Shown here: one piece after another, positions 7,811-17,426 of the stretch
Position numbering within the stretch: the stretch's first letter is position 1
Layout: each line of letters starts with the position of its first letter
Source: Pseudomonas gingeri
Lineage (GTDB): Bacteria > Pseudomonadota > Gammaproteobacteria > Pseudomonadales > Pseudomonadaceae
Length of the DNA: 64,000 bases
Direction of reading: 5' to 3'
NCBI RefSeq assembly: GCF_013386115.1
Contig: NZ_JACAOR010000005.1
Coordinates: 350,543-414,542 of the forward strand
Notes under the pieces: model-generated
The model's database searches: none
What the model was told of the DNA's origin: nothing
Seen by the model: only the letters and a program-made list of their open reading frames with translations
Position numbers and translations under genes: made by a program

Positions 7811-9364
7811 ATGCAGTTGATTGAACATTCCGACTCGCCGCGCTCTATCCGCCTGCACCCGCGGGATAACGTGGTGATCGTGGTCAACGACCAGGGCGTA
7901 CCGGCCGGCACCGCTTTCGCGGACGGCCTGGTGACCGTCGAGCACATTCCCCAGAGTCACAAGGTGACCCTGGTGGATATCGCCGAAGGCGGCGAAGTGA
8001 TTCGCTATGGCCAGACCATCGGCTATGCCCTGCAAGCGATCCCGCGCGGCAGTTGGGTCAAGGAAGACCAGTTGCGCATGCCGACCGCGCCGCCACTGGA
8101 CAGCCTGCCCTTGTCCACCGACGTGCCGCCGGCCCAGGCCCCCCTGGAGGGCTTTACCTTCGAGGGTTATCGCAACGCGGACGGTACGGTCGGCACGCGC
8201 AATATCCTCGGCATCACCACGACCGTGCAGTGCGTGACCGGTGTGCTGGACCATGCGGTCAAGCGCATCAAGGATGAACTGCTGCCCAAGTACCCCCATG
8301 TCGATGATGTGGTGGCGCTGACCCACAGCTACGGCTGCGGCGTGGCGATCACGGCGACCGATGCCTATATCCCGATCCGTACCGTGCGCAACCTGGCGCG
8401 CAATCCGAACCTGGGCGGTGAAGCCCTGGTGATCAGCCTGGGCTGCGAGAAGCTGCAGGCCGGGCAGGTGATGCATGAAGGCGACAGTTCGGTGGACCTG
8501 AGCGAGCCCTGGCTCTATCGCCTCCAGGACTCTAGCCATGGGTTCACCGAGATGATCGAGCAGATCATGGAACTGGCCGAAACCCGCCTGAAGAAGCTCG
8601 ACCAGCGTCGCCGGGAAACCGTGCCGGCGTCGGAGCTGATCCTGGGCATGCAGTGCGGCGGCAGCGATGCGTTTTCCGGGATCACCGCCAACCCGGCATT
8701 GGGCTATGCGTCCGACCTGCTGCTGCGGGCCGGGGCGACGGTGATGTTTTCCGAAGTCACCGAAGTCCGTGATGCCATCTACCTGCTGACCTCACGAGCA
8801 GAGAGCCTGCCGGTGGCCGAGGCGCTGGTGCGCGAGATGGACTGGTACGACCGTTACCTGGCCAAGGGCGAGGCCGATCGCAGCGCCAACACCACGCCGG
8901 GCAACAAGAAGGGTGGCCTGTCGAATATCGTCGAGAAGTCCCTGGGGTCGATCGTCAAGTCCGGCAGCAGCGCGATCAATGGCGTGCTGGGCCCGGGCGA
9001 GCGCTTTACCCACAAGGGCCTGATCTTCTGCGCGACACCGGCCAGCGACTTTGTCTGTGGCACCTTGCAGCTGGCGGCGGGGATGAACCTGCATGTGTTC
9101 ACCACCGGGCGCGGTACGCCGTATGGGCTGGCGATGGCGCCGGTGGTCAAGGTCTCGACCCGGACCGAGCTGGCGCAGCGCTGGCCGGACCTGATCGATA
9201 TCGATGCCGGGCGTATCGCCACCGGACGGGCGACCATCGAGGAACTGGGCTGGGAGTTGTTCCATTACTACCTGGATGTCGCCAGCGGCAAGCAGCAGAC
9301 CTGGGCCGAGCGGCACAAGCTGCATAACGACATTACGTTGTTCAACCCCGCGCCGATTACCTGA
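7811..9364 (+). CDS. garD: Galactarate dehydratase
   Basis: This 517-residue UxaA/GarD-family metal-dependent dehydratase has an N-terminal SAF-like domain (about residues 10-90) and a long catalytic part. Conserved motifs are [29 protein letters not shown] and [10 protein letters not shown], whose cysteines and histidines are typical of the family. It turns meso-galactarate into 5-keto-4-deoxyglucarate, the substrate of KdgD encoded in the same operon. GAGGAG lies just upstream of the ATG, and the gap to the transporter gene is only 11 bp. It is the last gene of the operon; a strong hairpin and a REP pair follow. Confidence 0.95.
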   Translation: MQLIEHSDSPRSIRLHPRDNVVIVVNDQGVPAGTAFADGLVTVEHIPQSHKVTLVDIAEGGEVIRYGQTIGYALQAIPRGSWVKEDQLRMPTAPPLDSLPLSTDVPPAQAPLEGFTFEGYRNADGTVGTRNILGITTTVQCVTGVLDHAVKRIKDELLPKYPHVDDVVALTHSYGCGVAITATDAYIPIRTVRNLARNPNLGGEALVISLGCEKLQAGQVMHEGDSSVDLSEPWLYRLQDSSHGFTEMIEQIMELAETRLKKLDQRRRETVPASELILGMQCGGSDAFSGITANPALGYASDLLLRAGATVMFSEVTEVRDAIYLLTSRAESLPVAEALVREMDWYDRYLAKGEADRSANTTPGNKKGGLSNIVEKSLGSIVKSGSSAINGVLGPGERFTHKGLIFCATPASDFVCGTLQLAAGMNLHVFTTGRGTPYGLAMAPVVKVSTRTELAQRWPDLIDIDAGRIATGRATIEELGWELFHYYLDVASGKQQTWAERHKLHNDITLFNPAPIT

Positions 9365-9374
9365 GTCTTCGATT

Positions 9375-9405
9375 GATCGTTCCCACGCTCCGCGTGGGAA
9401 CGATC
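9375..9405. terminator. Hairpin at the end of the garD operon
   Basis: GATCGTTCCCACG and CGTGGGAACGATC form a 13-bp perfect stem with a 5-nt loop. The sequence is a dispersed intergenic palindrome common in fluorescent pseudomonads. No U-run follows, so termination strength is uncertain. Confidence 0.65.
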
Positions 9406-9407
9406 AT

Positions 9408-9502
9408 CCTGTGGGAGCCGGCTTGCTGGCGATAGCGGTGTATCAGGCGACAACAATGTCGACTGCCCGATCGCAATCGCCAGCAAGCCGGCTCCCACAG
9501 GG
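9408..9502. repeat. Inverted REP pair
   Basis: CCTGTGGGAGCCGGCTTG and its inverted copy (arms about 9408-9433 and 9476-9502) enclose about 40 bp. This is the classic Pseudomonas REP doublet and sits between the convergent garD and glutaminase genes. Confidence 0.85.
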
Positions 9503-9506
9503 GGCT

Positions 9507-10415
9507 TCAGAACACCGACCAACCAATGCGCTGGCTCAGCAGTTCCAGCGCCGCCATGCCCACCAGCGAATTACCGGCGGCGTTCAGTTCCGGCGCCCAG
9601 ACGCACACGGTAAAGCGCCCCGGCACTACCGCGACAATCCCGCCACCCACTCCGCTCTTGCCCGGCAAACCGACCCGATAGGCGAAGTTGCCGGCCTCGT
9701 CGTACAGCCCGCTGGTGGCCATGATCGAATTGACCTGCTGGGTCTGGCGTGGTGTCAGGATCTGCTCGCCGCTGTGCTTGCAGAAGCCATCGTTGGCCAG
9801 GAAGCAGAAGGCCCGGGCCAGGTCGATGCAGTTCATGCGCAGCGCGCAGTGGCTGAAATAGCTGCGCAGCACCGCTTCCACATCGTTGTGAAAGTTGCCG
9901 AACGACTGCATCAGGTAGGCCATGGCCGCGTTGCGCGCGCGGTGCTGGTATTCCGACTCGGCCACCTTGCCGTCGACCATCACCTGCATATTGCCGGACA
10001 GCCGCCGGACGAAGTCGCGCATCGACAGCGCCGGGGCGGCGAAACGCGACTGGTTGATGTCGCAGATCACCAGCGCGCCGGCGTTGATGAACGGATTGCG
10101 TGGCCGTCCGCGTTCGAATTCCAGCTGCACCAGCGAGTTGAACGGCTGCCCCGAGGGCTCGTGGCCCAGGCGTTCCCAGATGGCCTCGCCGGAATGGTTG
10201 ATCGCCTGGACCAGGCTGAACACCTTGGAAATACTCTGGATCGAAAAGGGCGTCTGCGCGTCGCCGGCGTAGAACACCTCGCCGTCGTTGCTGTACACGG
10301 CAACACCCAGTTGATTGCCCGGCACATCGGCCAGCGCCGGGATGTAATTGGCCACCTTGCCCTGGCCGATCAGGGGCCGGACTTCATCGAGGATCTCGTT
10401 CAACAGCGCTTGCAT
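9507..10415 (-). CDS. glsB: Glutaminase (GlsB type)
   Basis: This 302-residue enzyme hydrolyses L-glutamine to glutamate and ammonia. It belongs to the serine-dependent beta-lactamase-like glutaminases: nucleophile Ser and Lys in [13 protein letters not shown], plus [18 protein letters not shown] and the glycine-rich [14 protein letters not shown]. Length and ends match the bacterial glutaminase family. I start at the ATG giving [12 protein letters not shown]. The ribosome binding site is poor, and a GTG six codons upstream (VTASPSMQ) is possible. It is divergent from the next exported protein and ends against a REP pair. Confidence 0.92.
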   Translation of the reverse strand: MQALLNEILDEVRPLIGQGKVANYIPALADVPGNQLGVAVYSNDGEVFYAGDAQTPFSIQSISKVFSLVQAINHSGEAIWERLGHEPSGQPFNSLVQLEFERGRPRNPFINAGALVICDINQSRFAAPALSMRDFVRRLSGNMQVMVDGKVAESEYQHRARNAAMAYLMQSFGNFHNDVEAVLRSYFSHCALRMNCIDLARAFCFLANDGFCKHSGEQILTPRQTQQVNSIMATSGLYDEAGNFAYRVGLPGKSGVGGGIVAVVPGRFTVCVWAPELNAAGNSLVGMAALELLSQRIGWSVF

Positions 10416-10562
10416 GCTCGGGCTCGCAGTCACTTCCCGCGGGGTCGCAGGACTACATGCTGCTAGACGCCGGGCAGGGGATCGGGAGCACAGTTTTTGT
10501 TGTCGAAGAAGCGTCGCGGGTCTCTGTGCTAGAGTGCCCGGCCATGCGTTCTGGAGCCTGTC

Positions 10563-11057
10563 ATGACCCTTTCGATGCGTAGCGCCGTGACCTTGTTGAT
10601 GCTCGCCGGCCTGCCCCTGGCGGCCGAAGCCGCGCCGGGCGCGCCCATGCACGGGCAGTATCTGCCGCCGGACGACCTGTCGCTGCGTGGCGAGGAGCCC
10701 GAGCAACAGCAACTGCTGCAAGTCACCGAGTATTCGGTGGTGGTCGGCAACCAGCGCCAGTCCAACCAGCAGCCGATTCCGGTCACCTCGCCATTGCTGT
10801 TGCGCCTCAAGGGCAAGCCCCTGAGCAAGGGGGCCACCATCAGCCAGGTGCTGATCAGCTTCGACGGCGAAAGCAAAAGCCTGAAGAAACCGATGTTCGA
10901 CGAGCAGAGCAAGACCCTCAACCTGTATTACCCGCTGACCCAGTACCGGGTGGTCATGGACCTGCTGCGCAACGACACGGTGTATTGCCAGTTCCTCACC
11001 TACGCCAACGGGCACATCTGGGCCGACCTGCATACCGGATCAGTTCGTACTCGTTGA
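10563..11057 (+). CDS. Exported protein of unknown function
   Basis: This 164-residue protein has a clear Sec signal peptide ([23 protein letters not shown]). The mature part is rich in Q and hydrophobic beta-like segments ([26 protein letters not shown]). I know no function for it. It lies just before a PA4642-family gene and near mqo, an order that recalls PA4640-PA4642 of P. aeruginosa, so it is probably the PA4641-like member. There are no catalytic motifs, so a periplasmic accessory role is only a guess. Confidence 0.8.
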   Translation: MTLSMRSAVTLLMLAGLPLAAEAAPGAPMHGQYLPPDDLSLRGEEPEQQQLLQVTEYSVVVGNQRQSNQQPIPVTSPLLLRLKGKPLSKGATISQVLISFDGESKSLKKPMFDEQSKTLNLYYPLTQYRVVMDLLRNDTVYCQFLTYANGHIWADLHTGSVRTR

Positions 11058-11119
11058 GAGCGGAGCAGATGCGGGGGTAAACTGCCCGCCCCGTGTAATG
11101 TCTGTGGCTGGAGCCGGTA

Positions 11120-11407
11120 ATGCGCAAAGATAAGAAACAGGTGATTGGTGACGAGATCGGCGACGCGCAGATCAAGTTGTTCCTCGACTTCGAGCCGGTC
11201 GATGCGACTTCGCCGTCCCTGCACAAGCTGATCAAGGCCTATCGTGGCCTGCGGATCGACGATTTCGAGCGTTTCCTGGTGTTCTTCAAGGAGGCCGGTT
11301 ATGACCTCGACGGCAAGGATGAGCATGGCCAGGACTTCGTCGCCCTGATCCAGGACCAGCGCAACGCCCCTGACTACATCGAGCTGATCAACAACGCCCG
11401 CGGCTGA
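11120..11407 (+). CDS. PA4642-family conserved protein
   Basis: This 95-residue acidic cytosolic protein (MRKDKKQVIGDEIGDAQ...) belongs to a small conserved family found in pseudomonads (PA4642 family). It is predicted mostly helical, with a paired aromatic motif LRIDDFERFLVFFKEAGYDLDG. Function is unknown. It starts 62 bp after the exported protein gene and converges on mqo; a REP pair and a bidirectional terminator separate them. Confidence 0.85.
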   Translation: MRKDKKQVIGDEIGDAQIKLFLDFEPVDATSPSLHKLIKAYRGLRIDDFERFLVFFKEAGYDLDGKDEHGQDFVALIQDQRNAPDYIELINNARG

Positions 11408-11433
11408 TAGCTGTTCTCCAGGCGCCACGCAAT

Positions 11434-11510
11434 CTGTGGGAGCCTGGCTTGCCAGCGAAGCTTCTGGCGATCCTGCGATCCCCTTCGCTGGCAAGCCAGG
11501 CTCCTACAGG
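11434..11510. repeat. Inverted REP pair
   Basis: CTGTGGGAGCCTGGCTTGCC (from 11434) and the inverted copy ending CTCCTACAGG (11510) form a REP doublet with about 22 bp between the arms. It lies in the gap between convergent genes. Confidence 0.85.
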
Positions 11511-11537
11511 GGCGTTTGCAGAATAGTGTCCAGCCAA

Positions 11538-11576
11538 AAAAACGCCCCGCTCTTCAATCGAAGAGCGGGGCGTTTT
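11538..11576. terminator. Bidirectional terminator between the PA4642-like gene and mqo
   Basis: AACGCCCCGCTCTTC and GAAGAGCGGGGCGTT form a 15-bp perfect stem with A-run and T-run on either side. It can terminate both convergent genes and lies 15 bp beyond the mqo stop codon. Confidence 0.92.
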
Positions 11577-11591
11577 TCATGGGCGATGACC

Positions 11592-13100
11592 TCAGGCGTA
11601 GCTTTCGGTCTCGCTGCTTGGCTCCACCAGCTCGAGGCTGATGTTGTTCCGGCTGTTGATCTGGCGATACAGCGCCGCGTCGGTTTCGAGGACCTTTTCC
11701 CGGGCCGGGAAGATTTCCTGGAGCTTGGCAGCCCATTCACCCCTGGCTTTTTCCGGGAAGCAGCGCTCGATCAGTTCCAGCATGATCGACACGGTGACCG
11801 AAGCACCCGGCGAGGCGCCGAGCAGGGCAGCCAGCGAGCCGTCCTTGGCCGCGACCAGTTCGGTGCCGAACTGCAGCACGCCGCCTTTCTTCGGGTCTTT
11901 CTTGATGATCTGCACCCGTTGGCCGGCCACTTCCAGGCGCCAGTCCTCGGCTTTGGCTTCCGGGTAGAAGCGACGCAGGGATTCCAGGCGCTGCTCCATC
12001 GACTGCATCACTTCGCTGATCAGGTACTTGGTCAGGTCCATGTTGTCGCGGGCCACGGCCAGCATCGGGCCGATGTTGCCGGCGCGTACCGACAACGGCA
12101 GGTCCATCAGCGAGCCGTGCTTGAGGAACTTGGTGGTGAAACCGGCATAGGGTCCGAACAGCAGGGATTTCTTGCCATCCACCACCCGGGTGTCCAGGTG
12201 CGGCACGGACATCGGCGGCGAACCCACGGCGGCCTGGCTGTAGACCTTGGCCTGGTGGTGCTTGACCACTTCCGGGTTGTCGCAACGCAGCCACTGGCCG
12301 CTGACCGGGAAGCCGCCGAAGCCCTTGCTTTCCTCGATGCCCGAAGCCTGCAGCAGGGGCAGGGCGGCACCGCCGGCGCCGAGGAAGACGAACTTCGCGT
12401 CGACTTCACGGCTGTTGCCGCTGTTCACGTCCTTGATGCTCACGGTCCAGCCGGCGCCGTTGCGCTTGAGACCGGTCACGCGCTTGCAGTACTTGACCTG
12501 GGCATCCGGGGCGCTGGTCAGGTGCTTGAGCAACTGGTTGGTCAGGGCACCGAAGTTGACGTCGGTGCCTTTCATCACGCGGGTCGCGGCGATCGGCTCG
12601 TCGGCCGGGCGGCCCGGCATCATCAGCGGCATCCACTCGGCCATCTTCGCGCGGTCTTCGGTGTACTCCATCTCGGCGAAGGCATGGTGCTGGTGCAGCA
12701 CTTCGAAGCGCTTCTTCAGGAAGGCAATGCCCTTGTCGCCCTGGACGAAGCTCAGGTGCGGCACCGGGCTGATGAACGACTTGCACGAACCGAAGGTGCC
12801 TTTCTGCGCCAGGTAGGCCCAGAACTGCTTCGACACCTCGAACTGGGTGTTGATGTGCACGGCTTTCTTGATGTCGACGGAACCGTCGGCGGCCTGTGGC
12901 GTGTAGTTCAACTCGCACAGCCCGGCGTGGCCGGTCCCGGCGTTGTTCCACGGGTTGGAACTCTCCGCGGCACCCGAATCCATCAGCTCAACGACTTCCA
13001 GCTTGATACCGGGGTCGAGCTCTTTGAGCAGCACCGCAAGGGTGGCACTCATGATGCCGGCCCCAACCAGGACCACATCGACTGCTTCGTTATGCGCCAT
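11592..13100 (-). CDS. mqo: Malate:quinone oxidoreductase
   Basis: This 502-residue FAD-dependent membrane-associated enzyme oxidises L-malate to oxaloacetate and passes electrons to the quinone pool. The N-terminal dinucleotide fold is [19 protein letters not shown]. Further Mqo hallmarks are [35 protein letters not shown] and [11 protein letters not shown]. The start MAHNEAVDV is preceded by GGAGAC; a longer frame upstream adds a non-homologous leader. It stands alone, with a long non-coding region upstream that must hold its promoter. Confidence 0.95.
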   Translation of the reverse strand: MAHNEAVDVVLVGAGIMSATLAVLLKELDPGIKLEVVELMDSGAAESSNPWNNAGTGHAGLCELNYTPQAADGSVDIKKAVHINTQFEVSKQFWAYLAQKGTFGSCKSFISPVPHLSFVQGDKGIAFLKKRFEVLHQHHAFAEMEYTEDRAKMAEWMPLMMPGRPADEPIAATRVMKGTDVNFGALTNQLLKHLTSAPDAQVKYCKRVTGLKRNGAGWTVSIKDVNSGNSREVDAKFVFLGAGGAALPLLQASGIEESKGFGGFPVSGQWLRCDNPEVVKHHQAKVYSQAAVGSPPMSVPHLDTRVVDGKKSLLFGPYAGFTTKFLKHGSLMDLPLSVRAGNIGPMLAVARDNMDLTKYLISEVMQSMEQRLESLRRFYPEAKAEDWRLEVAGQRVQIIKKDPKKGGVLQFGTELVAAKDGSLAALLGASPGASVTVSIMLELIERCFPEKARGEWAAKLQEIFPAREKVLETDAALYRQINSRNNISLELVEPSSETESYA

Positions 13101-13833
13101 TAACGCGTCTCCAAAATCTGCAGCACCACATTGACGGCATGGCCGCCAGGAATTGACCGGGCTCAAGCAGCCCGAGGTCACTCATGGCCAGGTTCGCCAT
13201 GTCCGATTCTTCGCAATTTTTTGCAACTTCAGCGGACGCTGTCGGTGGGCTTGAGGTGCGTATGAACGCATTTCAGGCGACCTCCGGCAATTCGACTTAT
13301 GGTCGAGAGCATCCGATCGTGCAACCAAATCCGTGAGCGGACAGGCTTCAGGCACCTGTCCGGGAATATCGGGTCCTGTGTGATTGAGTCGTTGAGGACG
13401 CTGATGGTGCATTTCCAGACGCAAAACTTTTCATTTGCTCGCCACACTCTCGTGAAGTAGTGAATACCCGTTTTTTCACGCTCTTTTGAAGACGTGAACC
13501 TCAAAAAAGGGCTGCCGCAGCCTGTCACCGGACCCGCGAAGCAAATGCCGGCCGGGAAACGAGGCTGGCGTACGGGCAAACAGCTCAGTGAACGAGCGCA
13601 AGGGCAGCTCTGGCAGATTCGGTAAAAACGGTGGTTTGCAGGTGTGACAGCAAGCCCGCCGACTTCACTCGATCTGTGTGGGCGGCTCTCTGTGGGCGGT
13701 GCGGGGGAGCTAATGCCGGGGCATTAACGATGCTGCGAGGCCCGATCAGGAGACGTCCTTATAATCGGGGGGAGATTGTAACTAAGAATCGCGCAGAAAT
13801 GATCCTGTTAAATGACTTTTATTAGCCGTCCGG
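13101..13833. other. Long intergenic region with no convincing gene
   Basis: About 730 bp separate mqo from the next small gene, both on the minus strand. Short open frames exist on both strands but have no ribosome binding site or recognisable protein. Visible structures are GGACAGG/CCTGTCC (13339-13361), TAATGCC/GGCATTA (13711-13726), a TTCGACTTATGGTCGA near-palindrome and a TATAAT at 13760. The region should include the mqo promoter and may hold an unannotated small RNA. Confidence 0.6.
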
Positions 13834-14067
13834 TCAGATGGTCAACGGCTGGGGGCGGCGCGAGTGTCGTACGCGCGGGCTGACACGGGCACTGGCGGGC
13901 AATGGCTGGTGCAGCCAGACCAGGCGGATTTCCTCGATTTCCACCCAGCCGTCGCCCATCGGCGGCAGCTCGCACTGCTTGAAGGCCTGGCAGCGACCGT
14001 CGGCTCCCAGCAGGGCGAAACTGCGATGGGGCTTGCGCGGGAAGAACAGATACCAGAGAAATTCCAT
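13834..14067 (-). CDS. Small conserved hypothetical protein
   Basis: This 77-residue protein starts MEFLWYLFFPRKPHRSFALL and includes GRCQAFKQCELPPMGDGWVEI. The C-terminus is very basic and serine/proline-rich (RVSPRVRHSRRPQP). I do not know its function. The aromatic N-terminus might contact the membrane, but it is too short for a clear transmembrane helix. AAAGG is the likely ribosome binding site. A further upstream in-frame ATG exists, but the extension (MRIKLVTILHQRLSA) looks less likely. Confidence 0.65.
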   Translation of the reverse strand: MEFLWYLFFPRKPHRSFALLGADGRCQAFKQCELPPMGDGWVEIEEIRLVWLHQPLPASARVSPRVRHSRRPQPLTI

Positions 14068-14259
14068 GGCGGAGAGCCTTTGATGGAGAATTGTCACAAG
14101 CTTGATACGCAAGCATTACGTGCAAATGTAGTTCATATGAATACCTTGTGACATGAACGCTTCCTGAACGAAGGGCAAGTCGGTGGGGTGTCTGGTGGCT
14201 GGGCCGGGCGCACGGCTATACTGCTGACCTGATTGTGCCTAGTCCTTGGAGAGATGAGC

Positions 14260-14844
14260 ATGTTGCAACGCCTGTTGTTCGGTTTGATCACTGTGACCAG
14301 TCTGACCTTGGTCGGCTGTGCCAACAGCCCCCAGCAGCTCAGCCCGCAACCCAAGCTCACCACCCAGCTGGCGCCGGTGGGCCATGGTCAGCAGGTGGTG
14401 GTGAGGGTCGTCGATGGCCGTCGTTCGCCGGTACTGGGAACCCGCGGTGGCCTGTACCCTGAAACCAGCGCCATCACCGTCCAGGGCGCCGATATCGTGC
14501 CCAAGCTCCAGGCCCAGGCCGAAGCCGCCGTGCGCCTGCTGGGCTATACCCCGACGCCCAACGCGGTAAACGCCCCGAGCCTGACCGTGACCCTGTCGGA
14601 CCTGACCTATCAGTCGCCCAAGGACTCCACGTATGTGACCGAGGCGACCATCGGTGCCAACTTCCGCTCCGACGTGACCAACGCCAACCAGCGCTACAGC
14701 GGCCAGTACGGTGCGTCGCTGAACCAGCGTTTCGGCATGGCGCCCAATGAAGAAACCAACACCAAGCTGATCAGCGACGTGCTCAGCGATGCGCTGACCC
14801 GGGTCTTCAAGGACCCGAGCATCGGTCGCTTGCTGGGCCAGTAA
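14260..14844 (+). CDS. YajG-family lipoprotein
   Basis: This 194-residue lipoprotein has signal MLQRLLFGLITVTSLTLVG with lipobox LVGC, so it should be lipidated and sent to the outer membrane (residues after Cys are A-N, no Asp at +2). The rest (QPKLTTQLAPVGHGQQVVVRVVDGR, GADIVPKLQAQAEAAVRLLGY) fits the YajG family, whose role is unclear. ATG 14260 is chosen because TTGGAGA lies at the right distance. ATG 14254, two codons earlier, overlaps the ribosome binding site. A strong terminator follows. Confidence 0.88.
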   Translation: MLQRLLFGLITVTSLTLVGCANSPQQLSPQPKLTTQLAPVGHGQQVVVRVVDGRRSPVLGTRGGLYPETSAITVQGADIVPKLQAQAEAAVRLLGYTPTPNAVNAPSLTVTLSDLTYQSPKDSTYVTEATIGANFRSDVTNANQRYSGQYGASLNQRFGMAPNEETNTKLISDVLSDALTRVFKDPSIGRLLGQ

Positions 14845-14869
14845 TTTCCGGTCCGAATCCGGCAAACGA

Positions 14870-14897
14870 AAAACCCGGCCTGCATGGCCGGGTTTTT
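14870..14897. terminator. Terminator after the YajG-like gene
   Basis: AAACCCGGCC and GGCCGGGTTT form a 10-bp stem with a TGCAT loop, followed by T7. The A-run on the other side makes it bidirectional; it also lies just past the stop of the convergent small gene. Confidence 0.92.
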
Positions 14898-14913
14898 TTA
14901 TGCCCGCCTGAAG

Positions 14914-15120
14914 TCACGCGGCTTCGACGTAGAAGTCCAGCAGGCTCACGCCGGTCGTCAGGTCGGTTTCGGGCAGGTCGGCGTGCTGGTGGCCGCCGAG
15001 GGCGCAATAGACCAGCCAGTGACGGTCCTGGACGTTGAACGACATGGCGTCCACCAGGGCTTCCTGTTCATCGCTGGGGGCGATCAGGTAAAGGCGATCC
15101 TGGTTCTCTGCGTGCAGCAT
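14914..15120 (-). CDS. Small conserved hypothetical protein
   Basis: This 68-residue acidic protein (MLHAENQDRLYLIAPSDEQEALVDAM...) contains RHWLVYCALGGHQHADLPE. It has no signal peptide or membrane segment. It has a good ribosome binding site (CGGAG) and sound Pseudomonas codon use. I do not recognise a family. It converges on the YajG-like gene and shares its terminator. Confidence 0.72.
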   Translation of the reverse strand: MLHAENQDRLYLIAPSDEQEALVDAMSFNVQDRHWLVYCALGGHQHADLPETDLTTGVSLLDFYVEAA

Positions 15121-15322
15121 GACAAGCTCCGTGGCGGTATCGAGGTGCGACAGACTGGCTTGTTAAGGTGACGTTCAGGTGACAGTGGCGATTAACCCGT
15201 AAATTGTACGGTACCGGACACAATAAATTGTCATGTGTGGGTGATTCGATACCCGGGCGTGTCGCGAACGGCCATCCGCCGCTTGCTTCGTGGTCCGAAA
15301 GGCGCTGGCTATCCGAGGGTTC

Positions 15323-15613
15323 ATGATGTCGCTGCATTTGATCTTGAGCGGTTTTGCAGGTCATCCGGGCAAGTGGCTCAATCTGTTTGCCTTGTTGCTG
15401 GCCTGTCCGGGGGCGTGGTTGTTGCAGATTACCCGCCGCCGTGAGCAGCGGGCCCTGGAAAACCTGGAGATGCAGAGCGAGGGGCGGTCGATCGAGCAGC
15501 CGATGCTGCTGCTCGATGCCCGGGTGCTGCGGGCGAACCGGTTTTTCTATCGGTTCGGCTTTGCCTGCCTGGGCGTGGCGCTGCTGCTGTCCTGGCTCAG
15601 CACCCGACTCTGA
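15323..15613 (+). CDS. Small two-helix membrane protein of unknown function
   Basis: This 96-residue protein has a hydrophobic segment at about residues 14-36 (GKWLNLFALLLACPGAWLLQI) and another at the C-terminus (FFYRFGFACLGVALLLSWL). A charged middle section lies between them (TRRREQRALENLEMQSEG). It is probably an inner-membrane protein. The start is either of two adjacent ATGs; GAGGG is the ribosome binding site. The gap to the acyltransferase gene, which is convergent, is only 15 bp, so the two transcripts must overlap. Function unknown. Confidence 0.7.
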   Translation: MMSLHLILSGFAGHPGKWLNLFALLLACPGAWLLQITRRREQRALENLEMQSEGRSIEQPMLLLDARVLRANRFFYRFGFACLGVALLLSWLSTRL

Positions 15614-15628
15614 CGGCCTGGCTGCCGG

Positions 15629-16795
15629 TCAGAGTGCCAGTCCGGCCTTTACCCGGTACTGATTGCGCACCGGCGTCGCGTACTGTTGCACCAGGTACGG
15701 GCGATGTTCCGCCGGGCAGGCATCCAGGCGGCTTTGCCACTCCGCCTGGGCCTTGGCCAACTCCTCGGCGGGAAACAGCGCAGCGGCCGCGGGTACCTGC
15801 AATTGCGGGTCGGCATCGTTCCATTGGGCATACGCCAGGTAATGCACCGGGAACAACCGATAGCCACCGAGGATCTGCCGGTCCATTTCCTGGGCCAGCA
15901 CCTTGGTGTCCTCGAACGCCCCGGTCAGCGGTGCGGCGAAGTTCACATGCACCCGGCCCTTGTAGCCGGTGATGCCCTTGGCAATGCTCACGTCATCCTC
16001 GCCCGGTGCCTTGCTGTAGGTGCCGGTAGTGGCGCGGATATACAGCTCGCGGGCCTTGGCCTGGTCGCAAGGGTCGTATTCGTAGCTGATCGAGACCGGT
16101 GTCAGGTTCAGCGAGCGGATGACTTCGGCGAAGGGCTCGTCCTTGCGACTCATATGGAACATTTTCAGGATCGCCGACTCGGTGCGGTCGTCACCATCCT
16201 TGGCGCGACCTTCGGCCTGGGCGATCCAGATCGACTGGCAGTCGTTGCGGATCGAATGATTGATATAGGCCGACAGCAGTTGATAGGCCGCCATCTTTTC
16301 GCGTCGCCCGGTGATCGAGCGGTGCACGATAAAACTCTTGTTCAGACGCATCAGGTCGCTGACGAACGGCTTCTGCAGCAGGTTGTCACCGATGGCGATA
16401 CGCGGTGTCGGCAGGCCGGCGTGGTACACGGCATAGTTGACGAAGGCCGGATCCATCACGATGTCGCGGTGATTGGCCAGGAACAGGTAGGCGCTGCCGG
16501 ACTTGAACTGCTCGACCCCGGTATAGGTCACCCCGTCGGTGGCCCGTTCGATGGTGTTGTCGACGTAGACCTCGATCTTGTCCTGCAGGGTCGCCACGCA
16601 TTTCACGTCGGCGAACTCACGACGCAGCCGATAGGCGATCAGGGGCCTGAGCAGCCAGCCGAAGGCCTCGGCCAGGCGTGGGAAGCGGAAGTGCGTGAGA
16701 ATATCTAGAAACGCCTTGTCGCCGAGCAACCGGGCCAGCACGGCTGGCACCTCGGAGTCGTCGTAAGGTCGGATGGCATCGAATTCGCCCATCAT
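15629..16795 (-). CDS. 1-acyl-sn-glycerol-3-phosphate acyltransferase-like protein
   Basis: This 388-residue protein has the PlsC/PlsB acyltransferase motif I as NHRDIVMDP (the H-x4-D catalytic pair) and motif III-like WIAQAEGRAKDG. It likely moves an acyl group to a phospholipid or related acceptor at the inner membrane; the exact substrate is unknown. Compared with PlsC (about 240 residues), it has extra N- and C-terminal parts. Two adjacent ATGs (MMGEF) are possible starts; AAGAGAG lies just before. It is divergent from the CPXCG gene across 142 bp. Confidence 0.82.
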   Translation of the reverse strand: MMGEFDAIRPYDDSEVPAVLARLLGDKAFLDILTHFRFPRLAEAFGWLLRPLIAYRLRREFADVKCVATLQDKIEVYVDNTIERATDGVTYTGVEQFKSGSAYLFLANHRDIVMDPAFVNYAVYHAGLPTPRIAIGDNLLQKPFVSDLMRLNKSFIVHRSITGRREKMAAYQLLSAYINHSIRNDCQSIWIAQAEGRAKDGDDRTESAILKMFHMSRKDEPFAEVIRSLNLTPVSISYEYDPCDQAKARELYIRATTGTYSKAPGEDDVSIAKGITGYKGRVHVNFAAPLTGAFEDTKVLAQEMDRQILGGYRLFPVHYLAYAQWNDADPQLQVPAAAALFPAEELAKAQAEWQSRLDACPAEHRPYLVQQYATPVRNQYRVKAGLAL

Positions 16796-16937
16796 GCTCT
16801 CTTGTTAGAAACGGCTAGGGTAAGTAGAGGTTTGAGTGATAAATAACAAAGCCCGATCTGAAAAATAAAGCCCAGACAAAAAATTAGCCCTGCAAATAGA
16901 CCGGCGATTATACGCACAAGTCACTTCGGAGGCCGCG

Positions 16938-17120
16938 ATGCTGGAAACTGAGTACTACTCATGCCCCTACTGTGGTGAAGAGGCCGAGGCCGTGCTGGAT
17001 TTGTCCGGCGGGGACCAGACCTACATCGAGGATTGCCCGGTGTGCTGCCGGCCGATCGTTTTCAACCTGCAGACCGACGGTCAGGAATGGATGCTCGACG
17101 TTCACAGTGAGAACGAGTGA
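16938..17120 (+). CDS. CPXCG motif-containing cysteine-rich protein
   Basis: This 60-residue protein has two Cys-pair knuckles, [10 protein letters not shown] (C9, C12) and DCPVCCRPI, which should bind one zinc ion. It matches the small bacterial CPXCG cysteine-rich family of unknown role. The ribosome binding site is GGAGG. It is followed after 13 bp by a DUF2007 gene, a pairing suggesting one transcript. Confidence 0.88.
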   Translation: MLETEYYSCPYCGEEAEAVLDLSGGDQTYIEDCPVCCRPIVFNLQTDGQEWMLDVHSENE

Positions 17121-17133
17121 TGAGGGCGCCCGG

Positions 17134-17394
17134 ATGCAACGAATCTACGAGCCGGAAAACCTGATGGAGGGCGAGCTGCTGCAAGGCATGCTCGCCAGCG
17201 AAGGGGTACAGGCGCATCTGGTGGGGCGCGACCTGCTGGGCGGAGCCGGGGAGTTGCCGGTATTCGGCTTGCTGGCCCTGGCGGTGGAGAATGATCAGGC
17301 ACAATACGCACGCGAGCTGATCGCCGCGTACAATGCCGCGCTGCCGCTGCCCGGCGATGAACCGGAGAGTTTTCCCGACGTGCTGCTCTGCTAG
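17134..17394 (+). CDS. DUF2007 putative signal-transducing protein
   Basis: This 86-residue protein (MQRIYEPENLMEGELLQGML) has the layout of DUF2007: a beta strand, then the NLMEGELLQGMLASEGVQAHL helix-strand unit and a VENDQAQYARELIAAY helix. This is a PII-like ferredoxin fold called putative signal transducing protein. The ATG at 17134 is set by GAGGG upstream. It is 13 bp after the CPXCG gene and 32 bp before the SRAP gene. No ligand is known. Confidence 0.85.
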   Translation: MQRIYEPENLMEGELLQGMLASEGVQAHLVGRDLLGGAGELPVFGLLALAVENDQAQYARELIAAYNAALPLPGDEPESFPDVLLC

Positions 17395-17426
17395 CCGCGT
17401 CTTTCCATGAAGAGTCGTTTTGCCCC

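Noticed and set aside
9408..9502. Repeat pairs considered as a CRISPR array
   Set aside because: Only two inverted copies with no regular spacers and no cas genes; they are REP doublets.
9204..10466. A 420-codon plus-strand frame across the garD end, the REP pair and glsB
   Set aside because: It runs through the hairpin and REP doublet and is antisense to a clear glutaminase, so it is not a gene.
13182..13579. Two short minus-strand frames upstream of mqo
   Set aside because: They lack ribosome binding sites and their products look unlike proteins. The region is more likely non-coding.
13631..13825. A 64-codon plus-strand frame before the small gene at 13834
   Set aside because: Biased, Cys/Arg-rich product, no plausible ribosome binding site and no conserved pattern.
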